DNA from: Gp6-AA40 sp963818645
Lineage (GTDB): Bacteria; Acidobacteriota; Vicinamibacteria; Vicinamibacterales; UBA2999
Length of the DNA: 64,000 nucleotides
Reading direction: 5' to 3'
Assembly (NCBI GenBank): GCA_963818645.1
Contig: CAWFTF010000023.1
Location: 1-64,000, forward strand
Shown: in pieces, positions 10,041 through 19,550 of the stretch
Layout of the letters: the number at the start of each line of letters is the position of its first letter
How positions within the stretch are numbered: position 1 is the stretch's first letter
The notes under the pieces: model-generated
The model's database searches: none
Seen by the model: the letters and a program-made list of their open reading frames with translations, nothing else
Told to the model about the DNA's origin: nothing
Program-made: the position numbers and the translations under genes

Positions 10041-10195
10041 CTGCAGTCGTGAATTGGTGAGTTCATGATTTGTGATTGGTGATTGGTTGGTGATTGATCG
10101 AATGGTGATTGTTGATTTCGTTCAGGGGGTTCGGGATCGGATCGGAGCAATCAGAAATCGAGAATCGAAAATCAACCACGAATCAGGCATCAGAG
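10041..10195. repeat. Intergenic GATTGGTGATT-type repeats and their complements
   Basis: The spacer before dnaE contains five or six direct copies of a TGATTGGT/TGATTGTT-type unit (10060-10115). After a short unique stretch comes the complementary text AATCAGAAATCGAGAATC and related units (10150-10195). The two halves could pair imperfectly. The same units occur at 4889-4940. Nothing else is recognisable in this 170-base gap, and no clear promoter stands out. Confidence 0.65.
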
Positions 10196-10210
10196 ATCGA
10201 AGATCAGATA

Positions 10211-13200
10211 ATGCCTGAATTCACCCACCTTCACCTGCATACCGAGTTCTCGCTGCTCGACGGTGCCTGCCGGATCGACGAGCTGCTCGATGAGGCGGTG
10301 AAGCTGAAGATGCCGGCGCTCGCCGTCACCGAGCACGGCAACATGTTCTCGTCGGTGGTCTTTCACGATCACGCGCGCGAGCGTGGACTCAAGCCGATTC
10401 TCGGGTGTGAGGTCTACGTCGCGCAGGGAAGCCGGTTCGAGAAGAGCGGTCCGCAAACCGAGACGAACCATCTGGTCCTGCTCGCCGAGACCGACCAGGG
10501 GTACAAGAACCTGATCAAGCTGGTGTCAGCCGGCTACACCGAAGGGTTCTACTACCGGCCGCGCATCGACAAGGAACTGCTGGCCCAGCATTCGGCCGGA
10601 TTGATCGGCCTGAGCAGCTGCCTCAAGGGCGAGGTGGCGAGCGCGCTCAAAGTGGAGCAGGCACGCCCCGCACTCGAGGCGGCCGCGCGGCTGCGCGACA
10701 TTCTCGGCAAGAACAACTTCTTCCTCGAGATGCAATACCAGGGCATCGAGGAGCAGAAGGTCGTCAATCGCGGCATCGTCCCGCTCGCGCGCGATCTCGA
10801 GTTGCCGCTCGTTGCGACCAACGACGTGCACTATCTGCGGCAGGGCGACTATCAGCCGCACGACATCCTCCTCTGCATCGGCACCGGGAAGACGGTGAAC
10901 GACGCGCAGCGCCTTCGCTACACCGGCGATCAGTTCTTTCTGAAGACACCCGAGCAGATGGCGGCTGTCTTCAAGGATCACCCCGAAGCGCTCCGCAACA
11001 CGATGCTCGTGGCCGAGCGCTGCAACGTCACGATCCCGAAGGGTCAGAATCACCTGCCCTCGTTTGGCGTCCCCGAAGGGTTCACGCTCGACGCGTACTT
11101 CGAGCACGTGGCGCGCGAGGGCTTCACACAGCGGATGTCGCGCCTGCAGCAACTCGCCTCGTCCGGACGGCTTCGTCAGTCGGTCGACGAGTACGCCCGT
11201 CGCCTCGAGTACCAGATCGAGATGATCCACAAGATGGGGTACGCGGGGTACTTCCTCATCGTCTGGGACTTCATCCGTTATGCGCGTGAGGAAGGTATTC
11301 CGGTTGGACCTGGACGAGGATCGGCAGCCGGCTCGCTCGTGGCGTGGTGCATGCGCATCACCGACGTCGATCCGCTCGAGTTCGATCTCATCTTCGAGCG
11401 CTTCCTGAACCCCGAGCGCGTGTCGCTGCCCGATATCGACGTGGACTTCTGCGAGCGGCGGCGCGGCGAAGTGATCGACTACGTCACGCGTAAGTACGGC
11501 CGCGAGAACGTCGCGCAGATCATCACCTTCGGGACGATGAAGGCGAAGGCCGTGGTGCGGGACGTCGGGCGCGCGCTCGACATGCCGTATGCCGACGTCG
11601 ATCGGATCGCCAAGCAGATCCCGCCGGCGCTCGACATGACGCTGGACAAGGCGCTCAACGAGAACCCAATCCTCAAGGACATGGTCGCGAAGGACGCCAA
11701 GGTCAAGGAAGTCATCGACATTGGCAGACGCCTCGAGGGCATGTCGCGGCACGCGTCGGTCCACGCCGCCGGCGTGGTGATCGCTCCCGGCCCGATTACC
11801 GACTACGCGCCACTCTACAAAGGGGCGCGGGACGAAATCACGACGCAATGGAACATGAAGGAGGTCGAACGGATCGGCCTCCTGAAGATGGACTTCCTCG
11901 GACTGAGCACACTGACGCTCATTCAGGACTGCATCGCCGAGATCAAACGCACCGAAGGTATTGCAATAGACATCGATGCCATCCCACTTGACGATCCGAA
12001 GACTTACAAGGTGTTTGGTGAGGGCGCGGCATTTGGAATCTTCCAGTTCGAGAGCTCCGGGATGCGGGATCTTCTCCGCAAGGCCAAGCCGGAGCGTCTC
12101 GACGACCTGATCGCGCTCAATGCGTTGTATCGGCCCGGCCCGCTCAAGTCGGGCATGGTGGACGACTGGGTTGCGCGCAAGCAGGGCAGGACCGAGGTCA
12201 AATACGAGCTTCCTCAGCTCGAGCCGATCCTCTCGGATACCTACGGTGTTATCGCCTATCAGGAACAGGTGATGCGCATCGCGCAGGTGCTGGCCGGGTT
12301 CTCGCTCGGACAGGCCGACGTGCTTCGCAAGGCCATGGGCAAGAAAGACCCGAAGGTCATGGCGAAGCAGCGCGAGGCCTTCATGGAAGGGTCGCGCGCC
12401 AAGGGCATCAACGAGAAAAAGGCGAACAAGATCTTCGAGTTGATGGAGTACTTCGCCGGGTACGGCTTCAACAAGTCGCACTCGACGGCCTACGCGTTCC
12501 TGGCGTATCAGACCGCGTACCTCAAGGCGAACTACCCGTGGCACTTTGCCGCCGCGCTCCTGACGATCGAAGCGCAGAACACCGACAAGCTCGCGATGTA
12601 CCTCGCCGAGAGCAAAGATCGCGGCATCCCTGTGCTTCCCCCCGACATCAACGAGAGTCAGTTGCACTTCTCGGTGGAGAAGGGGAAAGGTGTTCGATTC
12701 GGGCTCACGGCCATCAAGGGTCTGGGCGAAGGCGCGATCAACGTGATCCTTGAAGCGCGCACGAGGCTGGGTGGCAGGATCCCTTCGCTGCATGCGCTGT
12801 GTGAAGAACTCGACCTTCGCCTCGCGAACAAACGCGTCTTTGAGGCACTGGTGAAGGCTGGGGCCTGTGATTCGCTTTTCCCATCGGAGAAGAGTGCACC
12901 CGCGCCTCTGAACGTGATTCGGGCCCGGCTCTTCGCGGCGATCGATGGCGCGTGCGAGCACGGCAATCGTCTCCAGCGAAACAAGGATCTCGGTCAGGTC
13001 GATCTCTTCGGTGGGGGTGATTCGGAGAACTCAGGCCCGACGATTGTCCCGTTGCCGGACGTCCCGCCATGGTCGGAGATCGAGCAACTCACCTACGAGA
13101 AGGAGACCCTGGGGCTCTATTGGACGGGTCATCCCATCGATCGCTACGCGGTTGACCTGCGCGAGTACGGAGCGAAGACGACTGCAGACCTCGTTCCCAA

Positions 13201-13834
13201 ACGTGAAGCGGCGGTGGTGACGATCGCGGTTGACGACAGTGAGGATGCGCCTGGCGAGACTGTCGGTGGGAGGCCCGATGCTGGAGTCACACCGGCCATC
13301 GCAACCGCCCCGGCCAACGGCAACGGCCGCGTCGCCGAGGACGTCTCGATCGGTGGGATCATTTCAGGGCTGCGGCCGCTGAAGACACGCAAGGGCGATC
13401 GCATGTGCGTCTTCACGCTCGACGATGCCGCGGGCAGCATCGAAGTAGTGGTCTTTCCAGAAACGTTCAAGCAGAGCGGCCACCAGGTGGAGAACGGCCG
13501 CACCGTCCTCGTGCACGGGCGGTTCGAGCGCGATGACGACACGGTGCGGATCCTTGCGACGGAGATCGTCCCGATCGAGATGGTGCGGGAACGGCTCGCC
13601 AGGTCTGTCGCCATCCGGCTCTCGATGCCCCCACATGGGCGCGCGACGTTCGAGCGCCTGCTGGAATTACTCGCGCAGCACAAGGGCGATCGGCGCGTGG
13701 CGTTCGTGATCCTCGAGCAGGACCGGCATCTGCGAGTAACGGCCGACGTCAGCGGTATCCGGGTGCGTCCGTCGGAGCGATTGGTGTCCGAAGTCGAGAA
13801 GATCTGCGGCACCGGCTCAGTCAGTCTCAGGTGA
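10211..13834 (+). CDS. dnaE: DNA polymerase III alpha subunit
   Basis: Replicative polymerase of 1207 residues. The order is standard: N-terminal PHP domain (HLHLHTEFSLLDGACR, EHGNMF), C-family polymerase core with the catalytic aspartates in PDIDVDF (about 407-413), the tau-binding/HhH region (GYGFNKSHSTAYA), and a C-terminal OB fold (GGIISGLRPLKTRKGDRMCV). The start is ATG 10211, where homology begins; upstream in-frame codons only translate the repeat-rich spacer. No shift is needed over 3.6 kb. It lies between guaA and accA, all on the same strand. Confidence 0.97.
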   Translation: MPEFTHLHLHTEFSLLDGACRIDELLDEAVKLKMPALAVTEHGNMFSSVVFHDHARERGLKPILGCEVYVAQGSRFEKSGPQTETNHLVLLAETDQGYKNLIKLVSAGYTEGFYYRPRIDKELLAQHSAGLIGLSSCLKGEVASALKVEQARPALEAAARLRDILGKNNFFLEMQYQGIEEQKVVNRGIVPLARDLELPLVATNDVHYLRQGDYQPHDILLCIGTGKTVNDAQRLRYTGDQFFLKTPEQMAAVFKDHPEALRNTMLVAERCNVTIPKGQNHLPSFGVPEGFTLDAYFEHVAREGFTQRMSRLQQLASSGRLRQSVDEYARRLEYQIEMIHKMGYAGYFLIVWDFIRYAREEGIPVGPGRGSAAGSLVAWCMRITDVDPLEFDLIFERFLNPERVSLPDIDVDFCERRRGEVIDYVTRKYGRENVAQIITFGTMKAKAVVRDVGRALDMPYADVDRIAKQIPPALDMTLDKALNENPILKDMVAKDAKVKEVIDIGRRLEGMSRHASVHAAGVVIAPGPITDYAPLYKGARDEITTQWNMKEVERIGLLKMDFLGLSTLTLIQDCIAEIKRTEGIAIDIDAIPLDDPKTYKVFGEGAAFGIFQFESSGMRDLLRKAKPERLDDLIALNALYRPGPLKSGMVDDWVARKQGRTEVKYELPQLEPILSDTYGVIAYQEQVMRIAQVLAGFSLGQADVLRKAMGKKDPKVMAKQREAFMEGSRAKGINEKKANKIFELMEYFAGYGFNKSHSTAYAFLAYQTAYLKANYPWHFAAALLTIEAQNTDKLAMYLAESKDRGIPVLPPDINESQLHFSVEKGKGVRFGLTAIKGLGEGAINVILEARTRLGGRIPSLHALCEELDLRLANKRVFEALVKAGACDSLFPSEKSAPAPLNVIRARLFAAIDGACEHGNRLQRNKDLGQVDLFGGGDSENSGPTIVPLPDVPPWSEIEQLTYEKETLGLYWTGHPIDRYAVDLREYGAKTTADLVPKREAAVVTIAVDDSEDAPGETVGGRPDAGVTPAIATAPANGNGRVAEDVSIGGIISGLRPLKTRKGDRMCVFTLDDAAGSIEVVVFPETFKQSGHQVENGRTVLVHGRFERDDDTVRILATEIVPIEMVRERLARSVAIRLSMPPHGRATFERLLELLAQHKGDRRVAFVILEQDRHLRVTADVSGIRVRPSERLVSEVEKICGTGSVSLR

Positions 13835-13849
13835 ACCGTGTCAACTCCC

Positions 13850-13917
13850 AAGGTCCAACTACCAACTCCCAAACCGGTTGGGAGTTGGCACAAGGATCAG
13901 ATTGGAAGTTGGGAGTT
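13850..13917. repeat. TTGGGAGTTGG-family hairpin between dnaE and accA
   Basis: CCAACTCCCAA at 13862-13872 and TTGGGAGTTGG at 13878-13888 form a perfect 11-base stem with a five-base loop. Partial copies flank it: CAACTCCCAA at 13842-13851 and TTGGGAGTTT near 13909-13918. It follows the dnaE stop by about 28 bases and could act as its terminator, although no T run follows. The remaining spacer to accA (to 13971) holds a weak GGGGAGAGCGAGAG stretch. Confidence 0.75.
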
Positions 13918-13971
13918 TCGAGAATGACCTGCCCTGTCACCGGGGAGAGCGAGAGTTAACGTAGGAGCCCG

Positions 13972-14931
13972 ATGCCACCCGATACACTCGAGTTCGAAGA
14001 GCCGGTTGCGGTACTGCTGAAGGAAATCGAAGCGCTCTCGATGCTCCCGTCAACGCCGGAGCGTCAGCGCTCGATCGACAGCTTGTACTCACGCGTCGAT
14101 TCGATTCGCGCTGAGATCTACAAGACGCTGACACCGTGGCAGCGCGTGCTCGTGGCGCGGCATCCGAACCGCCCGACCATCCTCGACTACGTCAGCCGGT
14201 TGTTCACCGAGTTCGTCGAGATTAGCGGAGACCGCCGCTTCTCGGACGATCACGCCATCGTCACCGGCTTCGCGCGCTACAAGGAAGAACCCGTGCTCGT
14301 CGTTGGCCATCACAAGGGCGGCGGCGACACCAAGCAGAAGATTTACCGCAACTTCGGATACGCCAGGCCCGAGGGCTATCGGAAGGCGCTCCGGACGATG
14401 AAGCTCGCGGAGAAATACCAGCGCGCGGTCATCGCCTTCATCGACACGCCGGCCGCGTACCCCGGTATCGAATCGGAGGAGCGCGGCATCTCCGAGGCGA
14501 TTGCGGTCAACCTGCGCGAGATGGCCGCGCTCGACACGCCGATCATCGTTGTCGTTCACGGCGAGGGTGGCAGCGGTGGAGCGCTTGGCCTGGCAGTCGG
14601 CGATCGCATCCTGATGCACGAATTCGCCATCTACAGCGTGATCCCTCCGGAAGGGTGCGCGGCGATTCTCTGGCGCGATGCGGGCCGCAAGGTCGAAGCA
14701 GCCGAGGCGCTCAAGCTGACGGCGCCCGATCTGCTGCGCCTGGGACTGGTGGATGAAATCGTGTCCGAGCCTGCAGGCGGCTCTCACACGAATCTCGACG
14801 CGGCCGCGACGTTGCTCGACACCGCACTCTGGCGCCATTTTTCCGAGGTCTCGAGGATGGAGTCATCCGCGCGCCTCGACGCCCGCTACGAGAAGTGGCG
14901 AAAGATGGGGAACGTGGGGATCGCGGAGTGA
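13972..14931 (+). CDS. accA: Acetyl-CoA carboxylase carboxyltransferase subunit alpha
   Basis: Transfers the carboxyl group from biotin to acetyl-CoA together with AccD, the first step of fatty-acid synthesis. The 319 residues align along the whole AccA family: the N-terminal helical part with ERQRSIDSLYSRVDSIR, then the crotonase-fold core with DTPAAYPGIESEERG, the glycine-rich oxyanion segment GEGGSGGALGLAVGDRI, and PPEGCAAILWRD. The ATG at 13972 follows GTAGGAG. AccD is not in the window. Its stop overlaps the GTG start of recJ (GTGA). Confidence 0.96.
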   Translation: MPPDTLEFEEPVAVLLKEIEALSMLPSTPERQRSIDSLYSRVDSIRAEIYKTLTPWQRVLVARHPNRPTILDYVSRLFTEFVEISGDRRFSDDHAIVTGFARYKEEPVLVVGHHKGGGDTKQKIYRNFGYARPEGYRKALRTMKLAEKYQRAVIAFIDTPAAYPGIESEERGISEAIAVNLREMAALDTPIIVVVHGEGGSGGALGLAVGDRILMHEFAIYSVIPPEGCAAILWRDAGRKVEAAEALKLTAPDLLRLGLVDEIVSEPAGGSHTNLDAAATLLDTALWRHFSEVSRMESSARLDARYEKWRKMGNVGIAE

Positions 14932-16647
14932 TTCAGCGGCTGTGGCAGCCCCTGCAGTGCGATGACACCCAGGTCGAGGCGTTGGTACAGGAACTAGGCA
15001 TTGCTCCGGTCACGGCACGGCTGCTGTGCATCCGCGGCATGTCGGATCTCGATCAGGCTCGCCGGTTTCTGAACCCTTCGTTGGACGACTTGCTCGATCC
15101 GTTCGCGCTCACAGACATGGCAGTCGCGGTGGATCGCATCCTCGGCGCGATCGCCAAAGGCGAGCGCATCGCCATCCACGGCGATTACGACGTAGACGGC
15201 GTCACATCCACGGTTATTTTGCGACGCGCGCTCGAATTGCTTGGCGCCGACGTCATCCATTTCATCCCCGAGCGTCTGCGGGATGGTTATGGACTGCAGC
15301 CGGCGTCGCTCGATCGCCTCGCGGCCGAGAGGGTGCATCTTGTCATCTCGGTCGACTGCGGCATTCGAGGAGTAGAGGCCGCTGCACACGCGCGCGCGCT
15401 CGGGCTCGATTTGATCATCACGGATCATCACGAGCCAGGGACAGAGCTTCCAGCGGCGCTGGCAGTGATCAATCCGAAGCGCCACGACTGCAGCTATCCG
15501 GACAAGAACCTCGCCGGCGTCGGCGTGGCGCTCAAGCTCGTTCAGGCGTTATGCGCTCGATCGGGACGCACGAATTGGATTCCTGCGTTCGTGAAAGTGG
15601 CAGCGATCGGCACGCTGGCCGACGTCGTGCCATTGACTGGGGAGAATCGTGTCATCGCCAAGCTCGGGCTCGCGATGCTCTCAAAGGGACCGCATAAGAT
15701 CGGCCTGCGCGCGTTGCTCGACGTGTGCGGCCTGACGGGCAAGGAAATCGACAGCTATCACATCGGGTTCGTCCTCGCGCCGCGCGTCAATGCGGCGGGG
15801 CGCATGAGCACACCCGACATTGCGGCACGGCTGCTCCTGGCGTCCGACGACGGCATGGCGGACGAAGCACGCGGGTTGGCAGAGCAGCTCAACACGGAAA
15901 ATCTCAGGCGCCAGGAGGAAGAAGCCGGCATCGTCGCGCAGGCGAAGAAACTGGTGGAGACAGACCTCGAGGTTGGATCTCGCCCGGTCATCGTGGTCGT
16001 CGGGCGAAGGATGGCATCGTGGCGTCATCGGGATCGTCGCGTCAAAGCTCGTCGATGCGTTTCATCGTCCGGCGATTGTGATCTCGACGGACGGCGAGGT
16101 TGCACACGGGTCGTGCCGGAGCATTCCCTCGTTCAACATGCTCGGCGCGCTCGAGTCGTGCGGCGACGCGATGATCAAGTTCGGAGGACACAAGCAAGCC
16201 GCAGGTCTCACGATCGAGTCGTCGCGAATTCGTGAGCTCCGGTCGCGGGTGAACGACCACGCTGAGGAGCGGCTGCAGCCGGACGATCTTCGTCCACGCA
16301 TCTGGATCGACGGGGCCCTGGCGTTTCGAGGAATCAGCGAGCAGGTCGCGTCCGAGATGACCACCCTGGCGCCGTTCGGTGCAGGCAATCCGAGACCGGT
16401 CTTCCGCGCGAGCCGTGTCGAGGTCGTCGACGGTCCGCGCCGAATCAAGGATCGCCACCTCAAGATGGCGTTCAAGCAGGACGGCCGCATCCTTCGCGGC
16501 ATCGCGTGGCGAGCTATCGAACGCGAGACGTTCGTCACCGAGCATCGTTCGGCCATTGACCTCGCGTTCTCGCTCGAGCAGGACAGCTGGAACGGCGAGC
16601 GCTATCTCCAACTCTCCGTCGCCGACTTCAAGGAACCCGACAGCTGA
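14928..16647 (+). CDS. recJ: Single-stranded-DNA exonuclease RecJ, apparent frameshift at 16002-16004
   Basis: 5'-3' single-strand exonuclease for recombination and mismatch repair, about 572 residues when corrected. DHH-family motifs are present: HGDYDVDG, SVDCG and ITDHH. The DHHA1 part contains GEGWHRGVIGIVASKL and GGHKQAAG, and a C-terminal OB-like domain follows. The first half stops matching at VVVG and the second half continues in another frame with GEGWHRG. Removing one G from the GGG at 16002-16004 restores a continuous protein. The start is GTG 14928, overlapping the accA stop by four bases. The spacer to the next gene is 24 bases. Confidence 0.9.
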
Positions 16648-16671
16648 CGGGTGCTATCCTGTACCAACTGA

Positions 16672-18801
16672 ATGACTTCTTGGCAGAAGCGCCTGCGCGT
16701 TGGCTTGGCGGTCTTCGGCATTCTGTTTGCCGGGCTGGTGTATCGCTCGATCGGTGAGCGACGCGTCGCACCACCCGTTCGTCCGGCAGAGCGGACGGAT
16801 CGCAACGCAGAGGTAGAGACGAAGAATGCCGAGATGCAGCAAGTGCGCGGCAGCGAGCGCGAGTTCGAAATCCGATCCGAGCGCACGCTGACGTACGCCG
16901 ACCGATCGCTCAAGCACGTCAACGTCGTGATCACCGTTCACAAGGAGGGACGGAACTATGTGGTCACTGCGCAGGAGGCAACGGCTGGGCCGAACCAGGT
17001 CGAACTCCAGCTCTCGGGAGCGGTCAAGATCTCGGTGAGTGATGGCTTCGAGCTGATGACCGAGCGTGGCACCTTCAATCAGAACGAGAGCATCGCGCGC
17101 GCGCCCGGCGCGGTCACGTTCAAGAAGGGACACATGTCGGGCTCGGGAACGAACGCCACGTACAACCAGAAGGACGACGTGCTGAACCTCGCCGAAAACG
17201 CAAGGATCGTCGTCACCGAAGACAACGGCAAGAACTCTTTCGACGGGTCGGCGGGGAGCGCCATTCTCGACCGGACACAGGACGTACTGTTCCTCGAATC
17301 GAAGGTCCAGGTTCTGCGCGACACGCAGGTCATCGACGCAGACAAGGTCATGGCGAGGCTGTCCCCGAACGAGGATGTGATCACGTCCCTCGAGCTTCGC
17401 GGCAACTCGAACGTGAAGGGCGGCAATGGACCGCTCGACTCGATGAAGGCCGATGCCATCGATCTCTTCTACTCGCCAGATGGCACCAAGCTGGAGCGCG
17501 CGCTGCTGAATGGAAAGGCCGGCTTCAGCACCGCGGCCGACGAACATGCATCGTCGCGTCGCATGGCCGGTGAGGTGCTCGACGTCCTGACCGCGGCCGA
17601 CGGCACCGTGTCGAAGGTCAATGGCAAGGACGGCGTCCAGCTCGATATGCCGCCTGTGGAGAATGGACCACCGAGAGTCATTCGCGCCCGTACGCTCGAT
17701 GCGACCGGCGAGCCAGGTCGCGGGCTCACCGCGGTCCGTTTTCGAGACGACGTGGTGTTTCAAGAGGACGACAAGTCCAACAATATGGGGCGTGAAGTGC
17801 GAGCGCAGTCGCTCAATGCGTCGCTCGAGGGCGACGGGTTGCGCAACGCGTTCTTCAGCGGCGGTGTCTCGTTCAAGGAGCGCGGGTTCGAGGCCGGAGC
17901 CGCAGAGGCGCGCTACCAGCCTGGCAAGGGCATCCTGAATCTGTCGGGGTCCGGCAATCCGCGTCCGTTCGTCACCGACGATCAGATTCACGTCGAAGCG
18001 CGAGAAATCGACGTGACGCTCGAGGGTCATGGGATGGAAGCCAGGGGCAACGTTCGCACCTCGCTGAGCGCGAAGTCTTCAACGGCAAAGGATCGTGACG
18101 GTGGACGGTTGCCCGGCCTGCTGAAGGAAGGGCAAGCGGCGAGCGTCAACGCCGAACAACTCGATTACAAAGGCGGCAACGGCATCGCCGAGTACACAGG
18201 CATGGCGACCCTCGTCCAGGGTGACACGGCCATTCGCGGCGATCGCATCGTCCTCGATCAGCAAAAGGGCGATCTCGTGGCGTCCGGGTCGGCACGCTCG
18301 ACGCTGATGCTCGACACGGGCCGCACGGACGGGCGTGCCAACGAGATCCGCTACGACGAGGCCGCGCGGACCGTGACCTACAGTGCCGGGGCCGTTGCAC
18401 CGACAAGCGGACAGGGACCCAGTGTGCCGCTCGCCCAGGTGACCGGGCCGGACGGTGACTTGCGCGCCGAGCGCGTCGAAATCGTTCTGGCGCGCACGGA
18501 GAACGGTGTTGACCGCCTGGAGGCCTATAACCGCGTCACCACGGTGATAGGCGCCCGGACGGGAACAGGCGACCGCATGACCTATCACGCCCGCGAGGAG
18601 CGATATGTCCTGTCGGGCGCTGGCGTCACGCCCGTGTCGATTCGTGAGAAGTGCAGCGAAACGACCGGCCGAACGCTTACGTTCTTCAAGTCGAGCGACA
18701 GGATCATCGTTGACGGCAACGAGCGACGTCGAACAGAGACCAAGCCGTGCACACAGCAGCCAGCGCCGAACCTGCCGCAGTCATCGCCGCCGACGCGATG
18801 A
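16672..18801 (+). CDS. LptC-LptA-like lipopolysaccharide transport fusion protein
   Basis: A 709-residue protein with one N-terminal membrane anchor (about residues 10-27, VGLAVFGILFAGLVY) and then a long periplasmic series of OstA/LptA-type beta-jellyroll segments. These are recognisable from repeated patterns such as LTYADRSLKHVNVVITV, LELRGNSNVKGG and YTGMATLVQGDTAIRGDRI. The N-terminal third resembles LptC and the C-terminal part LptA/OstA. It would therefore be both the LptC anchor and part of the periplasmic bridge carrying LPS. It overlaps lptB by four bases, strongly supporting an Lpt role. Typical LptC and LptA are each under 200 residues, so extra jellyroll repeats are present. The domain split is my reading of the pattern. 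Confidence 0.82.
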   Translation: MTSWQKRLRVGLAVFGILFAGLVYRSIGERRVAPPVRPAERTDRNAEVETKNAEMQQVRGSEREFEIRSERTLTYADRSLKHVNVVITVHKEGRNYVVTAQEATAGPNQVELQLSGAVKISVSDGFELMTERGTFNQNESIARAPGAVTFKKGHMSGSGTNATYNQKDDVLNLAENARIVVTEDNGKNSFDGSAGSAILDRTQDVLFLESKVQVLRDTQVIDADKVMARLSPNEDVITSLELRGNSNVKGGNGPLDSMKADAIDLFYSPDGTKLERALLNGKAGFSTAADEHASSRRMAGEVLDVLTAADGTVSKVNGKDGVQLDMPPVENGPPRVIRARTLDATGEPGRGLTAVRFRDDVVFQEDDKSNNMGREVRAQSLNASLEGDGLRNAFFSGGVSFKERGFEAGAAEARYQPGKGILNLSGSGNPRPFVTDDQIHVEAREIDVTLEGHGMEARGNVRTSLSAKSSTAKDRDGGRLPGLLKEGQAASVNAEQLDYKGGNGIAEYTGMATLVQGDTAIRGDRIVLDQQKGDLVASGSARSTLMLDTGRTDGRANEIRYDEAARTVTYSAGAVAPTSGQGPSVPLAQVTGPDGDLRAERVEIVLARTENGVDRLEAYNRVTTVIGARTGTGDRMTYHAREERYVLSGAGVTPVSIREKCSETTGRTLTFFKSSDRIIVDGNERRRTETKPCTQQPAPNLPQSSPPTR

Positions 18802-19526
18802 CGTCGACGCTGCAGACGAAAGAGCTGACCAAGTCGTATGGCGGTCGCACCGTCGTGCGCGGCGTCAGCATCGAAGTCGCCTCGGGCGAGATCGTCGGCC
18901 TGCTGGGGCCGAACGGTGCGGGCAAGACGACAACGTTCTACATGACCGTTGGCTTGACCGGGCCGGACTCCGGGCGTGTACTGCTCGATGGTGAGGATGT
19001 CACCGACGCGCCGATGTATGCGCGCGCCCGCAAGGGAATCGGATATCTGCCCCAGGAGCCCTCGATCTTCCGCGGACTCTCGGTCGAGCAGAACATCATG
19101 GCGATTCTCGAGACACTTCAGCTCGATGCGAAGACACGGAAAGCGCGGCTGGATGATCTGCTGGCAGAACTGCATCTGACGCCGCTGAGGGCGGCTCCCG
19201 CTCACACGCTGTCGGGCGGCGAACGCCGTCGAGCGGAGATCACCCGCGCGCTCGTCATGTCGCCGAGGTTCATCCTGCTGGATGAGCCGTTTGCCGGCAT
19301 CGATCCAATCGCCGTCAGCGACATCCAGAACATCGTGTTTCACTTGAAGGAGCGCGGCATCGGCGTCCTGATCACGGACCATAACGTTCGTGAAACGCTG
19401 AGGATCACCGACCGCGCGTACATCGTTCACGACGGCGCTATTTTTCGCAGTGGAACACCTGAATCGCTGGCCGCGGACGAGGACGTGCGCCGGATTTATC
19501 TGGGGACCGAGTTCCGGTTGGACTAA
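18798..19526 (+). CDS. lptB: LPS export ABC transporter ATPase
   Basis: Cytoplasmic ATPase of the LptB2FG exporter, 242 residues. Walker A GPNGAGKTTT at 38-47, Q-loop YLPQEPSIFRGLSVEQN, ABC signature LSGGERRR, Walker B FILLDEPFAGIDP and switch histidine ITDHNVRETL are all present. The FAGIDPIAVSDIQNIV stretch is specific for LptB. I start it at ATG 18798, which overlaps the stop of the LptC/LptA-like gene (ATGA); an upstream in-frame ATG at 18747 would add a non-conserved leader. Its partner permease is probably the LptF-LptG fusion at 39.7 kb. It is followed by rpoN, as in many proteobacteria. Confidence 0.96.
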   Translation: MTSTLQTKELTKSYGGRTVVRGVSIEVASGEIVGLLGPNGAGKTTTFYMTVGLTGPDSGRVLLDGEDVTDAPMYARARKGIGYLPQEPSIFRGLSVEQNIMAILETLQLDAKTRKARLDDLLAELHLTPLRAAPAHTLSGGERRRAEITRALVMSPRFILLDEPFAGIDPIAVSDIQNIVFHLKERGIGVLITDHNVRETLRITDRAYIVHDGAIFRSGTPESLAADEDVRRIYLGTEFRLD

Positions 19527-19550
19527 GATGGATTACGGGTTCGCTGGTTG

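Noticed and set aside
10526..12961. An 811-codon open frame on the minus strand opposite dnaE
   Set aside because: It is the codon-bias shadow of dnaE: rich in H, R, E and V, with no recognisable domain, inside a fully conserved gene.
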